Below, piece after piece: positions 8,179 to 17,775 of a DNA stretch of 64,000 nt. The notes below the pieces were generated by a model that saw only the letters and a program-made list of their open reading frames with translations, made no database searches and was not told the origin of the DNA. A program made the position numbers and the translations under genes. The stretch covers positions 3,596,001 to 3,660,000 of the forward strand of contig NZ_CP177239.1 of assembly GCF_046773475.1 (NCBI RefSeq). Direction: 5' to 3'. Origin of the DNA: Nitratireductor aquimarinus. GTDB lineage: Bacteria > Pseudomonadota > Alphaproteobacteria > Rhizobiales > Rhizobiaceae. Position 1 is the first letter of the stretch. Each line of letters opens with the position of its first letter.

Positions 8179-9087
8179 ATGGGCATGCACAGACAGGATG
8201 GACTTTCATTTGCAACTTTGCGGGCTGCCGAAGCGGTCATCGACACACGCAGCCTGACCGGCGCGGCGCAGAAGCTGGGCATCAGCCAGCCGGCAGTGAG
8301 TATGCATCTGGGGCGTCTTGAGAAGGCGATCGGCACGCCGCTGATCAAGAAACTCGGCAACCGGATCATCGTGAAGGAAGAGATTTCCCGGCTTATCCGC
8401 CAGATGCTCGATCTTGAGCGGCGGCTGCGCACGGTGGGCTATGAAAAGAATGTTTCCAAGCTGAAGGTCGGTATCTGCACCTACACCGCGCCGCTGCTGC
8501 TTGCCGGGCTCGGGCGGCTTGGCAAGATCAAGGAAAGCGTGAGCTGGCGCATCGCCGATTCCAGGCGGCTTGAAGAGATGTACGATCTGGGGCAGGTGGA
8601 TGCCGTTTTCCGCGCGCTCTACCCGAATGAAATGGGGCCGGATCTGATCAGCGAATATGCGATGCGGTGGATGGGCTCGCGCGAGCTGGCCGAACAGACC
8701 AAGCGAAACAGCGGCTCCATACCGGTGGTGCTGACCAATCCGCAGTCGCCGCTCGGCATCGTCGCCCGCGAATGGCTCCGCCATCGCCGTGTCTCTTATG
8801 ACGTGATCGGCGAGGTGGATGACATCACCAACGCCATGAAGCTGGTCGCCAACGGGGCTGCGGTCTCACCGTTGCCGGGTTTCGTTTTCGATGGCAATCC
8901 GGCGCTGCATGAAGACTGTGTCGAGGTCATTCCGGGCGGGCTCGAGATCCGCTACGGCATGTTCTTCGATGACAAGCGTTTCAACCTGCGGCTCGCAATG
9001 GACATTTTCGAGCTTCTGCAGGGGGAGTTGCATCGCATGACACCCCCGCCTTCTGCCTATCAGGGGCAGGGCCTGGCCCATCAATAG
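8179..9087 (+). CDS. LysR-family transcriptional regulator
   Basis: 302 residues from the ATG at 8179, preferred because GCGAGGCG lies about 11 bases upstream and because the protein then begins right at the helix-turn-helix. In-frame starts at 8158 or further upstream exist but add an atypical leader. The HTH (about residues 8-60: LRAAEAVIDTRSLTGAAQKLGISQPAVSMHLGRLE) is clear. The effector domain (about 85-290) is LysR-like but divergent. It is not divergent from a metabolic gene, so its target cannot be inferred from context. An AT-rich, repeat-bearing leader lies upstream. Confidence 0.85.
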   Translation: MGMHRQDGLSFATLRAAEAVIDTRSLTGAAQKLGISQPAVSMHLGRLEKAIGTPLIKKLGNRIIVKEEISRLIRQMLDLERRLRTVGYEKNVSKLKVGICTYTAPLLLAGLGRLGKIKESVSWRIADSRRLEEMYDLGQVDAVFRALYPNEMGPDLISEYAMRWMGSRELAEQTKRNSGSIPVVLTNPQSPLGIVAREWLRHRRVSYDVIGEVDDITNAMKLVANGAAVSPLPGFVFDGNPALHEDCVEVIPGGLEIRYGMFFDDKRFNLRLAMDIFELLQGELHRMTPPPSAYQGQGLAHQ

Positions 9088-9215
9088 ATAGCGCCCGCCA
9101 AATCGGCATGCCGCCGCGCAGGTCTCTGCGCGGCGCTGTTATGCCTAGAAACTGTCGTCAAAATTTCACCCAGCCGCCGCTTTGCCGTCAGGTTCGGCGC
9201 GCAAGATTCCAAATT

Positions 9216-9473
9216 ATGAGAAGACTGATTCAAAACGCCCGTTCGGACGCGCAGACTGATGCGCAAATCGATGCCCTCCTGTCTCCGCAGGATGAGGTGT
9301 CCATCGTGGATTCGCTTTTCACCATGTCAAAGGGGCATGGCCATGCCGGCGCGCGCGACGTGCTGGAGCGTGTGCTGGAGGCGCGGCTCGAAGCGCGCCT
9401 TGCACGCCGTATGCGCCAGACCATCGAGCAATCTCCAGGCAATGACGACAAACGTCCAAGGAGTGCCGCATGA
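9216..9473 (+). CDS. Small hypothetical protein (85 residues)
   Basis: Unrecognised. It reads MRRLIQNARSDAQTD at the start and has an Arg/Glu-rich helical part (VLERVLEARLEARLARRMRQ, about residues 46-65) that would form an amphipathic helix. Third codon positions are strongly GC-rich as in neighbouring genes, which supports coding. There is no obvious ribosome-binding site and the start is uncertain. It ends 33 bases before the convergent IclR gene's stop. Confidence 0.45.
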   Translation: MRRLIQNARSDAQTDAQIDALLSPQDEVSIVDSLFTMSKGHGHAGARDVLERVLEARLEARLARRMRQTIEQSPGNDDKRPRSAA

Positions 9474-9505
9474 ACCGCTGTGTCATACCGCTTGAGGGCG
9501 GCCGC

Positions 9506-10312
9506 CTATTGCAGGGCGAGAAAGTCTTCGATTTCGCGCGCGGCAGCCAGCAGGGTGGGCAGGATGGACTGCTCCATCTCGGCGCAGGTGAAGCGCGCCG
9601 ACTGCGTGGAGACGTTGAGGGCGGCGGTGATGCGCCCCGCCTTGTTGCGTATCGGCACCGCAATCGAGCGCAGTCCGAGCTCCAGCTCCTGGTCGACGAT
9701 GGCGTAACCGCGCGCGCCGGCCAGGGTCACCGTTTGGGCGAGTTCGGCCCGGTCCGTCACCGTTCGTTCGGTCTTGGCGCTGATCGACGCCTTCGCGAGA
9801 AAACCGGTGAGTTCGGACGCTTCCAGATCTGACAGAAGAACCCGGCCCATCGACGTGCAATAGGCCGGAAGCCGCGTGCCGACATTGAGCCTCACGGACA
9901 CGATGCGCCGGCCGGCCACACGGGCCACATAGACGACATCCTCGCCCTCCAGAACGGCTGCGGAGCAGGATTCGCCAAGCGTTGCGGACACACGTCGCAT
10001 GACGGGCTCTGCATAGCGCCAGAGCGCGGCGTCGCCCATCCATGTCCGGGCGAGCCCCAGCAGTTTCGCGGAAAGCAGGAAGCGCCGGTCCGTCTGGCGC
10101 GCATAGCCGCTCGCCACCAGTGTGAGGAGCAGCCGCCGCGCGCCTGCGCGTGTCAGCCCGGCCTCCGTCGCCACTTCCGTCAGCGTCATGCCGTCCGGCG
10201 CATTTGCCAGAATCTCCAGAACGCCCAGCCCCTTCTGCAGCGATCCCACGAGATCGCGCGAAGCCTGGGCTTCAGCTGTGGCGGGGGCATTTGACTCGGT
10301 TTCATTCTCCAT
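9506..10312 (-). CDS. IclR-family regulator of the beta-ketoadipate genes (PcaR/PcaU-like)
   Basis: 268 residues. A winged helix-turn-helix (about 22-85: LVGSLQKGLGVLEILANAPDGMTLTEVA, read in two parts) is followed by an IclR effector domain (about 95-265, with RIVSVRLNVGTRLPAYCTSMGRVLLS). It is divergent from catI/pcaI with only 56 bases between the start codons, and a PcaR-like dyad lies in that gap. By analogy with Pseudomonas PcaR and Acinetobacter PcaU it likely responds to beta-ketoadipate and controls the thiolase and CoA-transferase genes. Confidence 0.9.
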   Translation of the reverse strand: MENETESNAPATAEAQASRDLVGSLQKGLGVLEILANAPDGMTLTEVATEAGLTRAGARRLLLTLVASGYARQTDRRFLLSAKLLGLARTWMGDAALWRYAEPVMRRVSATLGESCSAAVLEGEDVVYVARVAGRRIVSVRLNVGTRLPAYCTSMGRVLLSDLEASELTGFLAKASISAKTERTVTDRAELAQTVTLAGARGYAIVDQELELGLRSIAVPIRNKAGRITAALNVSTQSARFTCAEMEQSILPTLLAAAREIEDFLALQ

Positions 10313-10339
10313 CTAGAAAGTATCGCATATAAAACTTTT

Positions 10340-10354
10340 GTTCGCAATACGAAC
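10340..10354. promoter_or_regulatory. PcaR-like operator in the divergent promoter
   Basis: GTTCGCAATACGAAC is a perfect 5-bp dyad (GTTCG and CGAAC) with a 5-base spacer. It closely resembles the 15-bp PcaR site described for Pseudomonas putida pca promoters. It lies 15 bases before the catI/pcaI start. Confidence 0.65.
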
Positions 10355-10368
10355 TTACGAGGAGTGCC

Positions 10369-11226
10369 ATGGCGCGTTTCGTCCCGCTGCCCCAGGCGGT
10401 TGCGGAGAACCTGAACAATGGCGACAGCGTCGCTTTTGAAGGCTTCACCCATCTCATCCCCACCGCCGCCGCCCATGAGGCGATCCGCCAGGGTTTCCGT
10501 GATCTCACGCTGATCCGCATGACCCCCGATGTGGTCTACGACCAGATGATCGGCATGGGTCTCGCCCGCAAGCTGGTCTTTTCCTATGCCGGCAATCCGG
10601 GGGTGGGGCTTCTGCGCCGCCTGCGCGATGCGGTGGAAAACGGCTTTCCGCACAAGCTCGAGATAGAGGAACACTCCCACGCCGCCATGGCCAATGCCTA
10701 TGAGGCGGGTGCGGCCGGGCTTCCCTGCGCGATTTTCCGTGGCTATCGCGGCGCGGAGCTTGCCCGTGTGAACCCGAACATCAAGTTCATCGAGTGCCCC
10801 TTCACGGGCGAGAGCCTGGCCACCGTGCCGGCACTGCGGCCCGATGTCGTCTTCATTCATGCGCAGAAGGCGGACCGGAAGGGCAATGTTCTGGTCGAGG
10901 GCATTGTCGGCATTCAGAAAGAGGCGGTGCTTGCAGCGAAACGCGCTGTTGTGACCGTCGAAGAAGTCGTCGACGATTTCTCCGACCTGCACCCCAATCT
11001 GACCATTCTGCCCCACTGGACGGTGACCGACATCGCCGTGGTGCCGGGTGGCGCACACCCCTCCTACACGCATGGCTATTACGCGCGTGACAACGCCGAA
11101 TATCTGAAATGGGACAAGATCGCCGCAGACCGCGACCTGTTCCGCGACTGGATGCAGAAGAATGTGCTTGATGCGACGCCCGAGGATTTCGCAGGCCGCG
11201 TCGAGAAGCTGAGGGACGCAGGATGA
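10369..11226 (+). CDS. catI: 3-oxoadipate CoA-transferase subunit A (CatI/PcaI type)
   Basis: 285 residues of the class I CoA-transferase alpha family, with an early GFTHLIPTAAAHEA segment (about 25-38) and GNPGVG (about 76-81) of the glutaconate/CatI branch. The length matches the longer CatI type (about 280 residues) rather than the roughly 230-residue PcaI. With subunit B it moves CoA from succinyl-CoA to 3-oxoadipate in the cytoplasm. GAGGAG precedes the ATG, and the stop overlaps the subunit B start by 4 bases. Context with pcaF supports 3-oxoadipate over other oxoacids. Confidence 0.9.
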   Translation: MARFVPLPQAVAENLNNGDSVAFEGFTHLIPTAAAHEAIRQGFRDLTLIRMTPDVVYDQMIGMGLARKLVFSYAGNPGVGLLRRLRDAVENGFPHKLEIEEHSHAAMANAYEAGAAGLPCAIFRGYRGAELARVNPNIKFIECPFTGESLATVPALRPDVVFIHAQKADRKGNVLVEGIVGIQKEAVLAAKRAVVTVEEVVDDFSDLHPNLTILPHWTVTDIAVVPGGAHPSYTHGYYARDNAEYLKWDKIAADRDLFRDWMQKNVLDATPEDFAGRVEKLRDAG

Positions 11227-11999
11227 GCAAGCCCGAATTCACTCCCAATGAAATGATGACGATTGCCGCCTCACGCGCGCTGAAGAACAACGATGTGTGT
11301 TTCGTCGGCATCGGCGCGCCCTCGGCTGCGTGCAACATTGCGCGTCTGACGCATGCGCCCGACATCACGCTGATCTACGAATCCGGCACCATCGGCACCG
11401 CGCCGGACGTTCTGCCGCTCTCGATTGGCGATGGCGAGCTGTGCGACACCGCGCTGACCACGGTGCCGGTGCCGGAAATGTTCCGCTACTGGCTGCAGGG
11501 CGGGCGCATCACCATCGGCTTTCTGGGCGCGGCCCAGATCGACAAATACGGCAACATCAACACCACCGTCATCGGTGACTATGACAGCCCGAAGACGCGG
11601 CTTCCCGGCGGCGGTGGCGCTCCGGAAATCGCGACCTCCTCGCAGGAAGTCTACATCACGCTCGCCCAGTCGAAGCGGGGCATGGTGGAGAAGATCGATT
11701 TCTACACCTCCTTTGGACATGGCGATGGCGGCGACCACCGCCAGAAGCTCGGCATCGACACCAAGGGGCCGACGCTGCTCATCACCGATCTTGCGATCTG
11801 GAAGCCGGATCCGGTGACGAAGGAGTTCACCGTCGTGTCGCTGCATCCCGGCGTTACGCGTGATCAGGTGCAGGAAACCTGCGGCTGGACCGTGACGTTT
11901 GCTGACGGTGTCGAAGAGACGCCGCCGCCCACCGAACTCGAGCTTGCGACATTGCGCGACTTGAAAGCCCGCACCGAAGCGGCCCATAAGGGCGCATGA
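11223..11999 (+). CDS. catJ: 3-oxoadipate CoA-transferase subunit B (CatJ/PcaJ type)
   Basis: 258 residues, matching the CatJ length. The motif IYESGTIG (about 51-58) carries the glutamate (near residue 53) expected to form the CoA thioester intermediate. GGGGAPEIA and LHPGVTRDQV are typical beta-subunit segments. Translation is coupled to subunit A through an ATGA overlap. It acts between ring-cleavage products and the thiolase encoded next. Confidence 0.92.
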   Translation: MSKPEFTPNEMMTIAASRALKNNDVCFVGIGAPSAACNIARLTHAPDITLIYESGTIGTAPDVLPLSIGDGELCDTALTTVPVPEMFRYWLQGGRITIGFLGAAQIDKYGNINTTVIGDYDSPKTRLPGGGGAPEIATSSQEVYITLAQSKRGMVEKIDFYTSFGHGDGGDHRQKLGIDTKGPTLLITDLAIWKPDPVTKEFTVVSLHPGVTRDQVQETCGWTVTFADGVEETPPPTELELATLRDLKARTEAAHKGA

Positions 12000-12067
12000 T
12001 CTTTCCGTCGCGTGGCGCACGCGGCGGCTGGGCGCTGCCCGGCATTGATGGTTAGGAGACCTCACTC

Positions 12068-13273
<1,206 letters not shown>

Positions 13274-13287
13274 TCACGATGGCGATG

Positions 13288-13315
13288 GGGCGGGGTAACC
13301 CGCCCTTTTGTTTTT
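13288..13315 (+). terminator. Intrinsic terminator of the catI-catJ-pcaF transcript
   Basis: GGGCGGG (13288-13294), GTAA, CCCGCCC (13299-13305), then TTTTGTTTTT. It starts 15 bases after the pcaF stop. Confidence 0.88.
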
Positions 13316-13386
13316 GGGCGCGCTCATTGCGGTGGGGGCCTTTATCCTCGCAGGGTGACAACATGAGCCCTCACAGCACAGTAGCG

Positions 13387-13486
13387 CCAACACAGCCCTC
13401 ATCCTGAGCCTCTTGAGCTTGCCGAAAGGCGAAGGGCGAGGGCGGTTTGACGCGCTCAGGCGGTGACGTTGGCGCGTGCCTTCACC
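13387..13486 (+). repeat. Long direct repeat, copy 1 (contains a HPEPVEG/SLSKG-type dispersed element)
   Basis: It begins CCAACACAGCCCTCATCCTG and ends with GGCGGTGACGTTGGCGCG followed by a short tail. Copy 2 is at 13744-13827 with an internal 16-base length difference. The centre is the widespread CCTGAGCCTGTCGAAGG dispersed element that encodes SLSKG or HPEPVEG when translated. Confidence 0.8.
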
Positions 13487-13515
13487 TCGCCCTTCGACAG
13501 GCTCAGGATGAGGTG
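13483..13515 (-). repeat. Inverted copy of the dispersed CCTGAGCCTGTCGAAGG element
   Basis: CACCTCGCCCTTCGACAGG followed by CTCAGGATGAGGTG is the reverse complement of the element in the flanking direct repeats, so 13387-13515 can fold on itself. Confidence 0.8.
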
Positions 13516-13540
13516 AAAGCAGGGAGATGTGAGGCGCTTG

Positions 13541-13640
13541 CCTTGCGTTGTCTTGTCTCGCGTTGCGTTGCCCCGCCTTGGGTTGCCCCGCCTTGGGTTG
13601 CCCCGCCTTGGGTTGCCTCGCCTTGGGTTGCGTTGCAGCG
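13541..13640 (+). repeat. 15-bp tandem repeat array
   Basis: CCTTGGGTTGCCCCG occurs in tandem at 13576 and 13591, with variants at 13606 and 13621. Degenerate 15-bp units flank it on both sides (from about 13541). There are no unique spacers, so it is a minisatellite, not a CRISPR. Confidence 0.85.
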
Positions 13641-13743
13641 CCTTGCAATGCCGTGAGGTGGCTGTTCGCCTCTCACATATCAGCGCTTCCGCACCGTCTT
13701 GGTCTTCGAAATGTTCAGCCCATCGTCTCGCGCGTCGACTTCA

Positions 13744-13827
13744 CCAACACAGCCCTCATCCTGAGCCTGTCGAAGGGCGGGGGCGGCATGACGGGCTCAG
13801 GCGGTGACGTTGGCGCGTGCCTCCACC
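13744..13827 (+). repeat. Long direct repeat, copy 2
   Basis: Second copy of the repeat at 13387-13486, with the same outer ends and a shortened centre. It ends 14 bases before the stop of the deaminase gene. Confidence 0.8.
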
Positions 13828-13840
13828 CCGGTCATCCCCG

Positions 13841-14436
<596 letters not shown>

Positions 14437-14440
<4 letters not shown>

Positions 14441-14933
14441 GGGAGGGATGGCACTGTGATTTCATAGGGTTCCTGAAAGTGGAATTCTTCCAGATTGTTG
14501 CCGTCTCCGCCACGGTCGACCACCACGAAATCCTGGGGTGCGGCAATGGGCGTCAAAACGCCATGCCAGGTGCCGCGCGCATAGTTCACGCCCTGTCCGG
14601 GATGCGTGATGAAGGCGCGGGGGTAGCCGGGCTGCCCGTCTTCATCCGGGCACACGATCACCAGAAAGGGGGCTGGCGAAAGCGGCATGAAGGCCTGGCT
14701 TCCAAGCGGGTGCCGCTCCACCATGGAAAGCCGCAGCGGCAGCGCATAGGGCGTGCCGCGAAAGATGTTGATCAGAACACGCGCATTCTCACCCGCCGCT
14801 TCGACCGTCGCCAGATCGTGAAAGCGGCGGCACTTGTCGGCATTGATGAGGAAGCTTTCCGCGCCTTCGGTTTCGATCACGTCGCCGAAGGGCGCGAAGG
14901 CTGCGCGTGTCAGCTTCTCGGCTTCGATCCGCT

Positions 14934-14937
<4 letters not shown>
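14437..14937 (-). CDS. allA: Ureidoglycolate lyase
   Basis: 166 residues of the AllA cupin family. Conserved segments are AFAPFGDVIE (N-terminal), INIFRGTP, MVERHPLGSQAFMPL and GVNYARGTWHGVLTP. It cleaves (S)-ureidoglycolate to glyoxylate and urea in the cytoplasm. The ATG at 14937 overlaps the allE stop by 4 bases and its own stop overlaps the deaminase start by 4 bases, so three genes are translationally chained. Confidence 0.93.
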
Positions 14938-15770
<833 letters not shown>

Positions 15771-15787
15771 CTGGTCTCGTCCTGATT

Positions 15788-17224
15788 TCACACGGGGAGG
15801 ATGTCGTTGAGCCGCAGCCGGGCGATCCGCTCCACCTGCCGGCAGGCGGTGGCGAATTCCTCGTCGCGGCTGTTCTCCAAGCGGGCTTCGAAGGCCTTCA
15901 GAATGCTGTCCCTGGTGTTGTCCTTGACGGCGATGATGAAGGGAAACCCGAATTTTTGCGTATAGGCGGTGTTGAGTTCGGTAAAGCGTGCGCGTTCGCT
16001 GTCGGTCAGCGCATCGAGCCCTGCCGAAGCCTGCTCTTTGCTCGATTCCTCGGTCAGCCTTTTGGCTGCCGCCAGCTTGCCCGCAAGGTCCGGGTGGGCT
16101 TTCAGAACGCCAAGGCGTTCGTCTTCGCTGGCCGAACGGAAGGCGCGGGCGAGCGCATTGGCGAGGCCCCCGGCCGTGTCATGTGCGGGGCCGAGTTCCA
16201 GCTTTGCCGCGCGTTCGGCGATCCATGGCGAATGCTCATAGATGCTGCCGAACCGTTCGATGAACTCCGGTTCGCTCATGCGGCTCGGGCGCAGCGCCGG
16301 CGCTTTATAGGGGTGCTTTTCGCGCCAGTGCCGGGCGATCTCGCCACGTGTCGCAAGCCACACATGATCGTGGCTCTTCACATAGTCGATGAAGCGCTGA
16401 AGGGCTGCAGCGCGTCCCGGCCGGCCGATGAGACGGCAATGAAGGCCGATGCTCATCATGGCCGGCCGCCCCGAGCCCCCCTCGGTATAGAGTGTGTCGA
16501 AAGCGTCCTTCAGATAGCTGAAGAACTGATCGCCGGAATTGAAGCCCTGCGCCGTTGCAAAGCGCATGTCGTTTGCATCAAGCGTGTAGGGGACGACCAG
16601 TTGCGCGCGCGTGCCGTGCCCGTGGCCGTCATGGTCGATCCAGTAGGGCAGGTCGTCGTCATAGGTGTCGGAAATCCAGTCGAACCCGCCTTCCTCGATG
16701 GCCAGTTTCACCGAATTGACCGAGGTGCGTCCGAGATACAGGCCGCGCGGGCGTTCGCCCACCACTTCGGTGTGCAGCCGGATGGCTTCCAGAAGGTCGG
16801 CGCGCTCGCTTTCTTCCGAATGGGCGCGGTAGTCGATCCATTTCAGGCCGTGCGACGCGATTTCCCAGCCGGCGTCCTGCATGGCGGCAAGCTGGTCGGG
16901 GCTTCGGGCAAGCGCTGAAGCGACGCCGAAAACGGTGACCGGCACGCCGACTGCCGTGAACATGCGGTGGAGCCGCCAGAACCCGGCGCGCGAGCCGTAC
17001 TCATAAATGGATTCCATGTTCCAGTGGCGCATGCCCTGCCAGGGCGCAGCGCCCACCACTTCCGACAGGAAGGCTTCGGAGGCCTCGTCGCCGTGCAGGA
17101 TACAGTTTTCGCCGCCTTCCTCGTAATTGACGACGAACTGCACGGCTACGCGTGCGCCATCGGGCCAGTCGGCATTCGGCGGGTTCTGGCCGTAGCCGGT
17201 CATGTTTCTGAGGTAGCGGGTCAT
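15788..17224 (-). CDS. puuE: Fused allantoinase (PuuE) and OHCU decarboxylase (UraD)
   Basis: 478 residues joining two ureide enzymes. Residues 1 to about 305 are a polysaccharide-deacetylase-fold allantoinase (GARVAVQFVVNYEEGGE, NMESIYEYGSRAGFWRL, MSIGLHCRLIGRPGR). Residues about 317-478 are an OHCU decarboxylase with SIYEHSPW, LKAHPDLAGK and KFGFPFIIAVKDNTR motifs including its catalytic His. The N-terminal part opens the allantoin ring and the C-terminal part makes S-allantoin from OHCU, so consecutive steps sit in one chain. The start at 17224 follows GGAAAG; an upstream in-frame extension looks non-coding. The gene is divergent from hiuH-xdhA-xdhB. Confidence 0.93.
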   Translation of the reverse strand: MTRYLRNMTGYGQNPPNADWPDGARVAVQFVVNYEEGGENCILHGDEASEAFLSEVVGAAPWQGMRHWNMESIYEYGSRAGFWRLHRMFTAVGVPVTVFGVASALARSPDQLAAMQDAGWEIASHGLKWIDYRAHSEESERADLLEAIRLHTEVVGERPRGLYLGRTSVNSVKLAIEEGGFDWISDTYDDDLPYWIDHDGHGHGTRAQLVVPYTLDANDMRFATAQGFNSGDQFFSYLKDAFDTLYTEGGSGRPAMMSIGLHCRLIGRPGRAAALQRFIDYVKSHDHVWLATRGEIARHWREKHPYKAPALRPSRMSEPEFIERFGSIYEHSPWIAERAAKLELGPAHDTAGGLANALARAFRSASEDERLGVLKAHPDLAGKLAAAKRLTEESSKEQASAGLDALTDSERARFTELNTAYTQKFGFPFIIAVKDNTRDSILKAFEARLENSRDEEFATACRQVERIARLRLNDILPV

Positions 17225-17362
17225 GCAAACTTTCCGATATTCTTTATTGGCAAGGATAATCGATGGAATGGGGTGTGAACTTTCCCGAAAAATTTGAAAG
17301 AGTTTAGTTGTCGATCCTTCGCCGGGGCTCTTATGCTCGCTGCGGATTTGTCCCACAATCAA

Positions 17363-17376
17363 CCCTATATATAGGG
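17363..17376. promoter_or_regulatory. 14-bp perfect palindrome upstream of hiuH
   Basis: CCCTATATATAGGG, 34 bases before the hiuH start, in the 185-bp divergent region between puuE-uraD and hiuH. It may be an operator overlapping a TATATA-type -10. The regulator is unknown; the two LysR genes in the window are candidates only by location. Confidence 0.45.
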
Positions 17377-17409
17377 CAAGTGGCTTTAGTGAATTTAAAG
17401 GGAGGCCGC

Positions 17410-17775
17410 ATGAGCAATGCGGGTGAGGGCCGTCTGACGACCCATGTGCTGGACACGGCCAGCGGAAAACCGGCCGGAGGACTGGAGATTGCGCTCTATC
17501 GCCTGGAGGGGGATGCGCGCACTCATGTGAAGACGGTCACGACCAACAGCGATGGCCGCTGCGATGCGCCGCTGCTTGCCGGCGATGCGTTTCGCACCGG
17601 CTTCTATGAACTGGTGTTTGAAGCCGGCGCCTATCTGCGTGCGCAGGGCGTTGATCTGCCGGCACCGGCCTTTCTCGATCAGGTGCCGATCCGCTTCGGC
17701 ATGGCTGAAAACACGCATTATCACGTGCCGCTTCTCATCTCGCCCTATGGCTATTCCACCTACAGGGGGAGCTGA
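17410..17775 (+). CDS. uraH: 5-hydroxyisourate hydrolase
   Basis: 121 residues of the transthyretin-related family. The N-terminal LTTHVLDTASGKPA holds the first catalytic His, and the C-terminal tetrapeptide YRGS is the family signature (YHVPLLISPYGYSTYRGS). It hydrolyses 5-hydroxyisourate to OHCU, the substrate of the UraD half of the divergent gene. The start at 17410 follows AAAGGGAGG; the open frame continues upstream but crosses the promoter. Its TGA shares one base with the xdhA ATG, giving coupled translation. Confidence 0.95.
   Translation: MSNAGEGRLTTHVLDTASGKPAGGLEIALYRLEGDARTHVKTVTTNSDGRCDAPLLAGDAFRTGFYELVFEAGAYLRAQGVDLPAPAFLDQVPIRFGMAENTHYHVPLLISPYGYSTYRGS

Larger units (their letters stand above)
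13274..13840. other. 567-bp repeat-rich intergenic region
   Basis: No credible gene. It contains the pcaF terminator, two diverged copies of a direct repeat (100 and 84 bp), an inverted partial copy between them, and a degenerate 15-bp tandem array. Short open frames here encode repetitive Pro-Trp-Val-Ala or Lys-Ala-Gly-Gln peptides and are products of the repeat. Confidence 0.75.

Noticed and set aside
10369..11999. Glutaconate or acetoacetate CoA-transferase instead of 3-oxoadipate transferase
   Set aside because: Sequence family is shared, but operon with pcaF and an IclR regulator with a PcaR-like site favours 3-oxoadipate; not fully excluded.
13541..13640. Possible CRISPR-like array
   Set aside because: Units are contiguous 15-mers without unique spacers and no cas genes are near.
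13447..13656. Open frame encoding repeated Pro-Pro-Trp-Val-Ala peptide
   Set aside because: It is only the translation of the 15-bp minisatellite; no start context or conservation.
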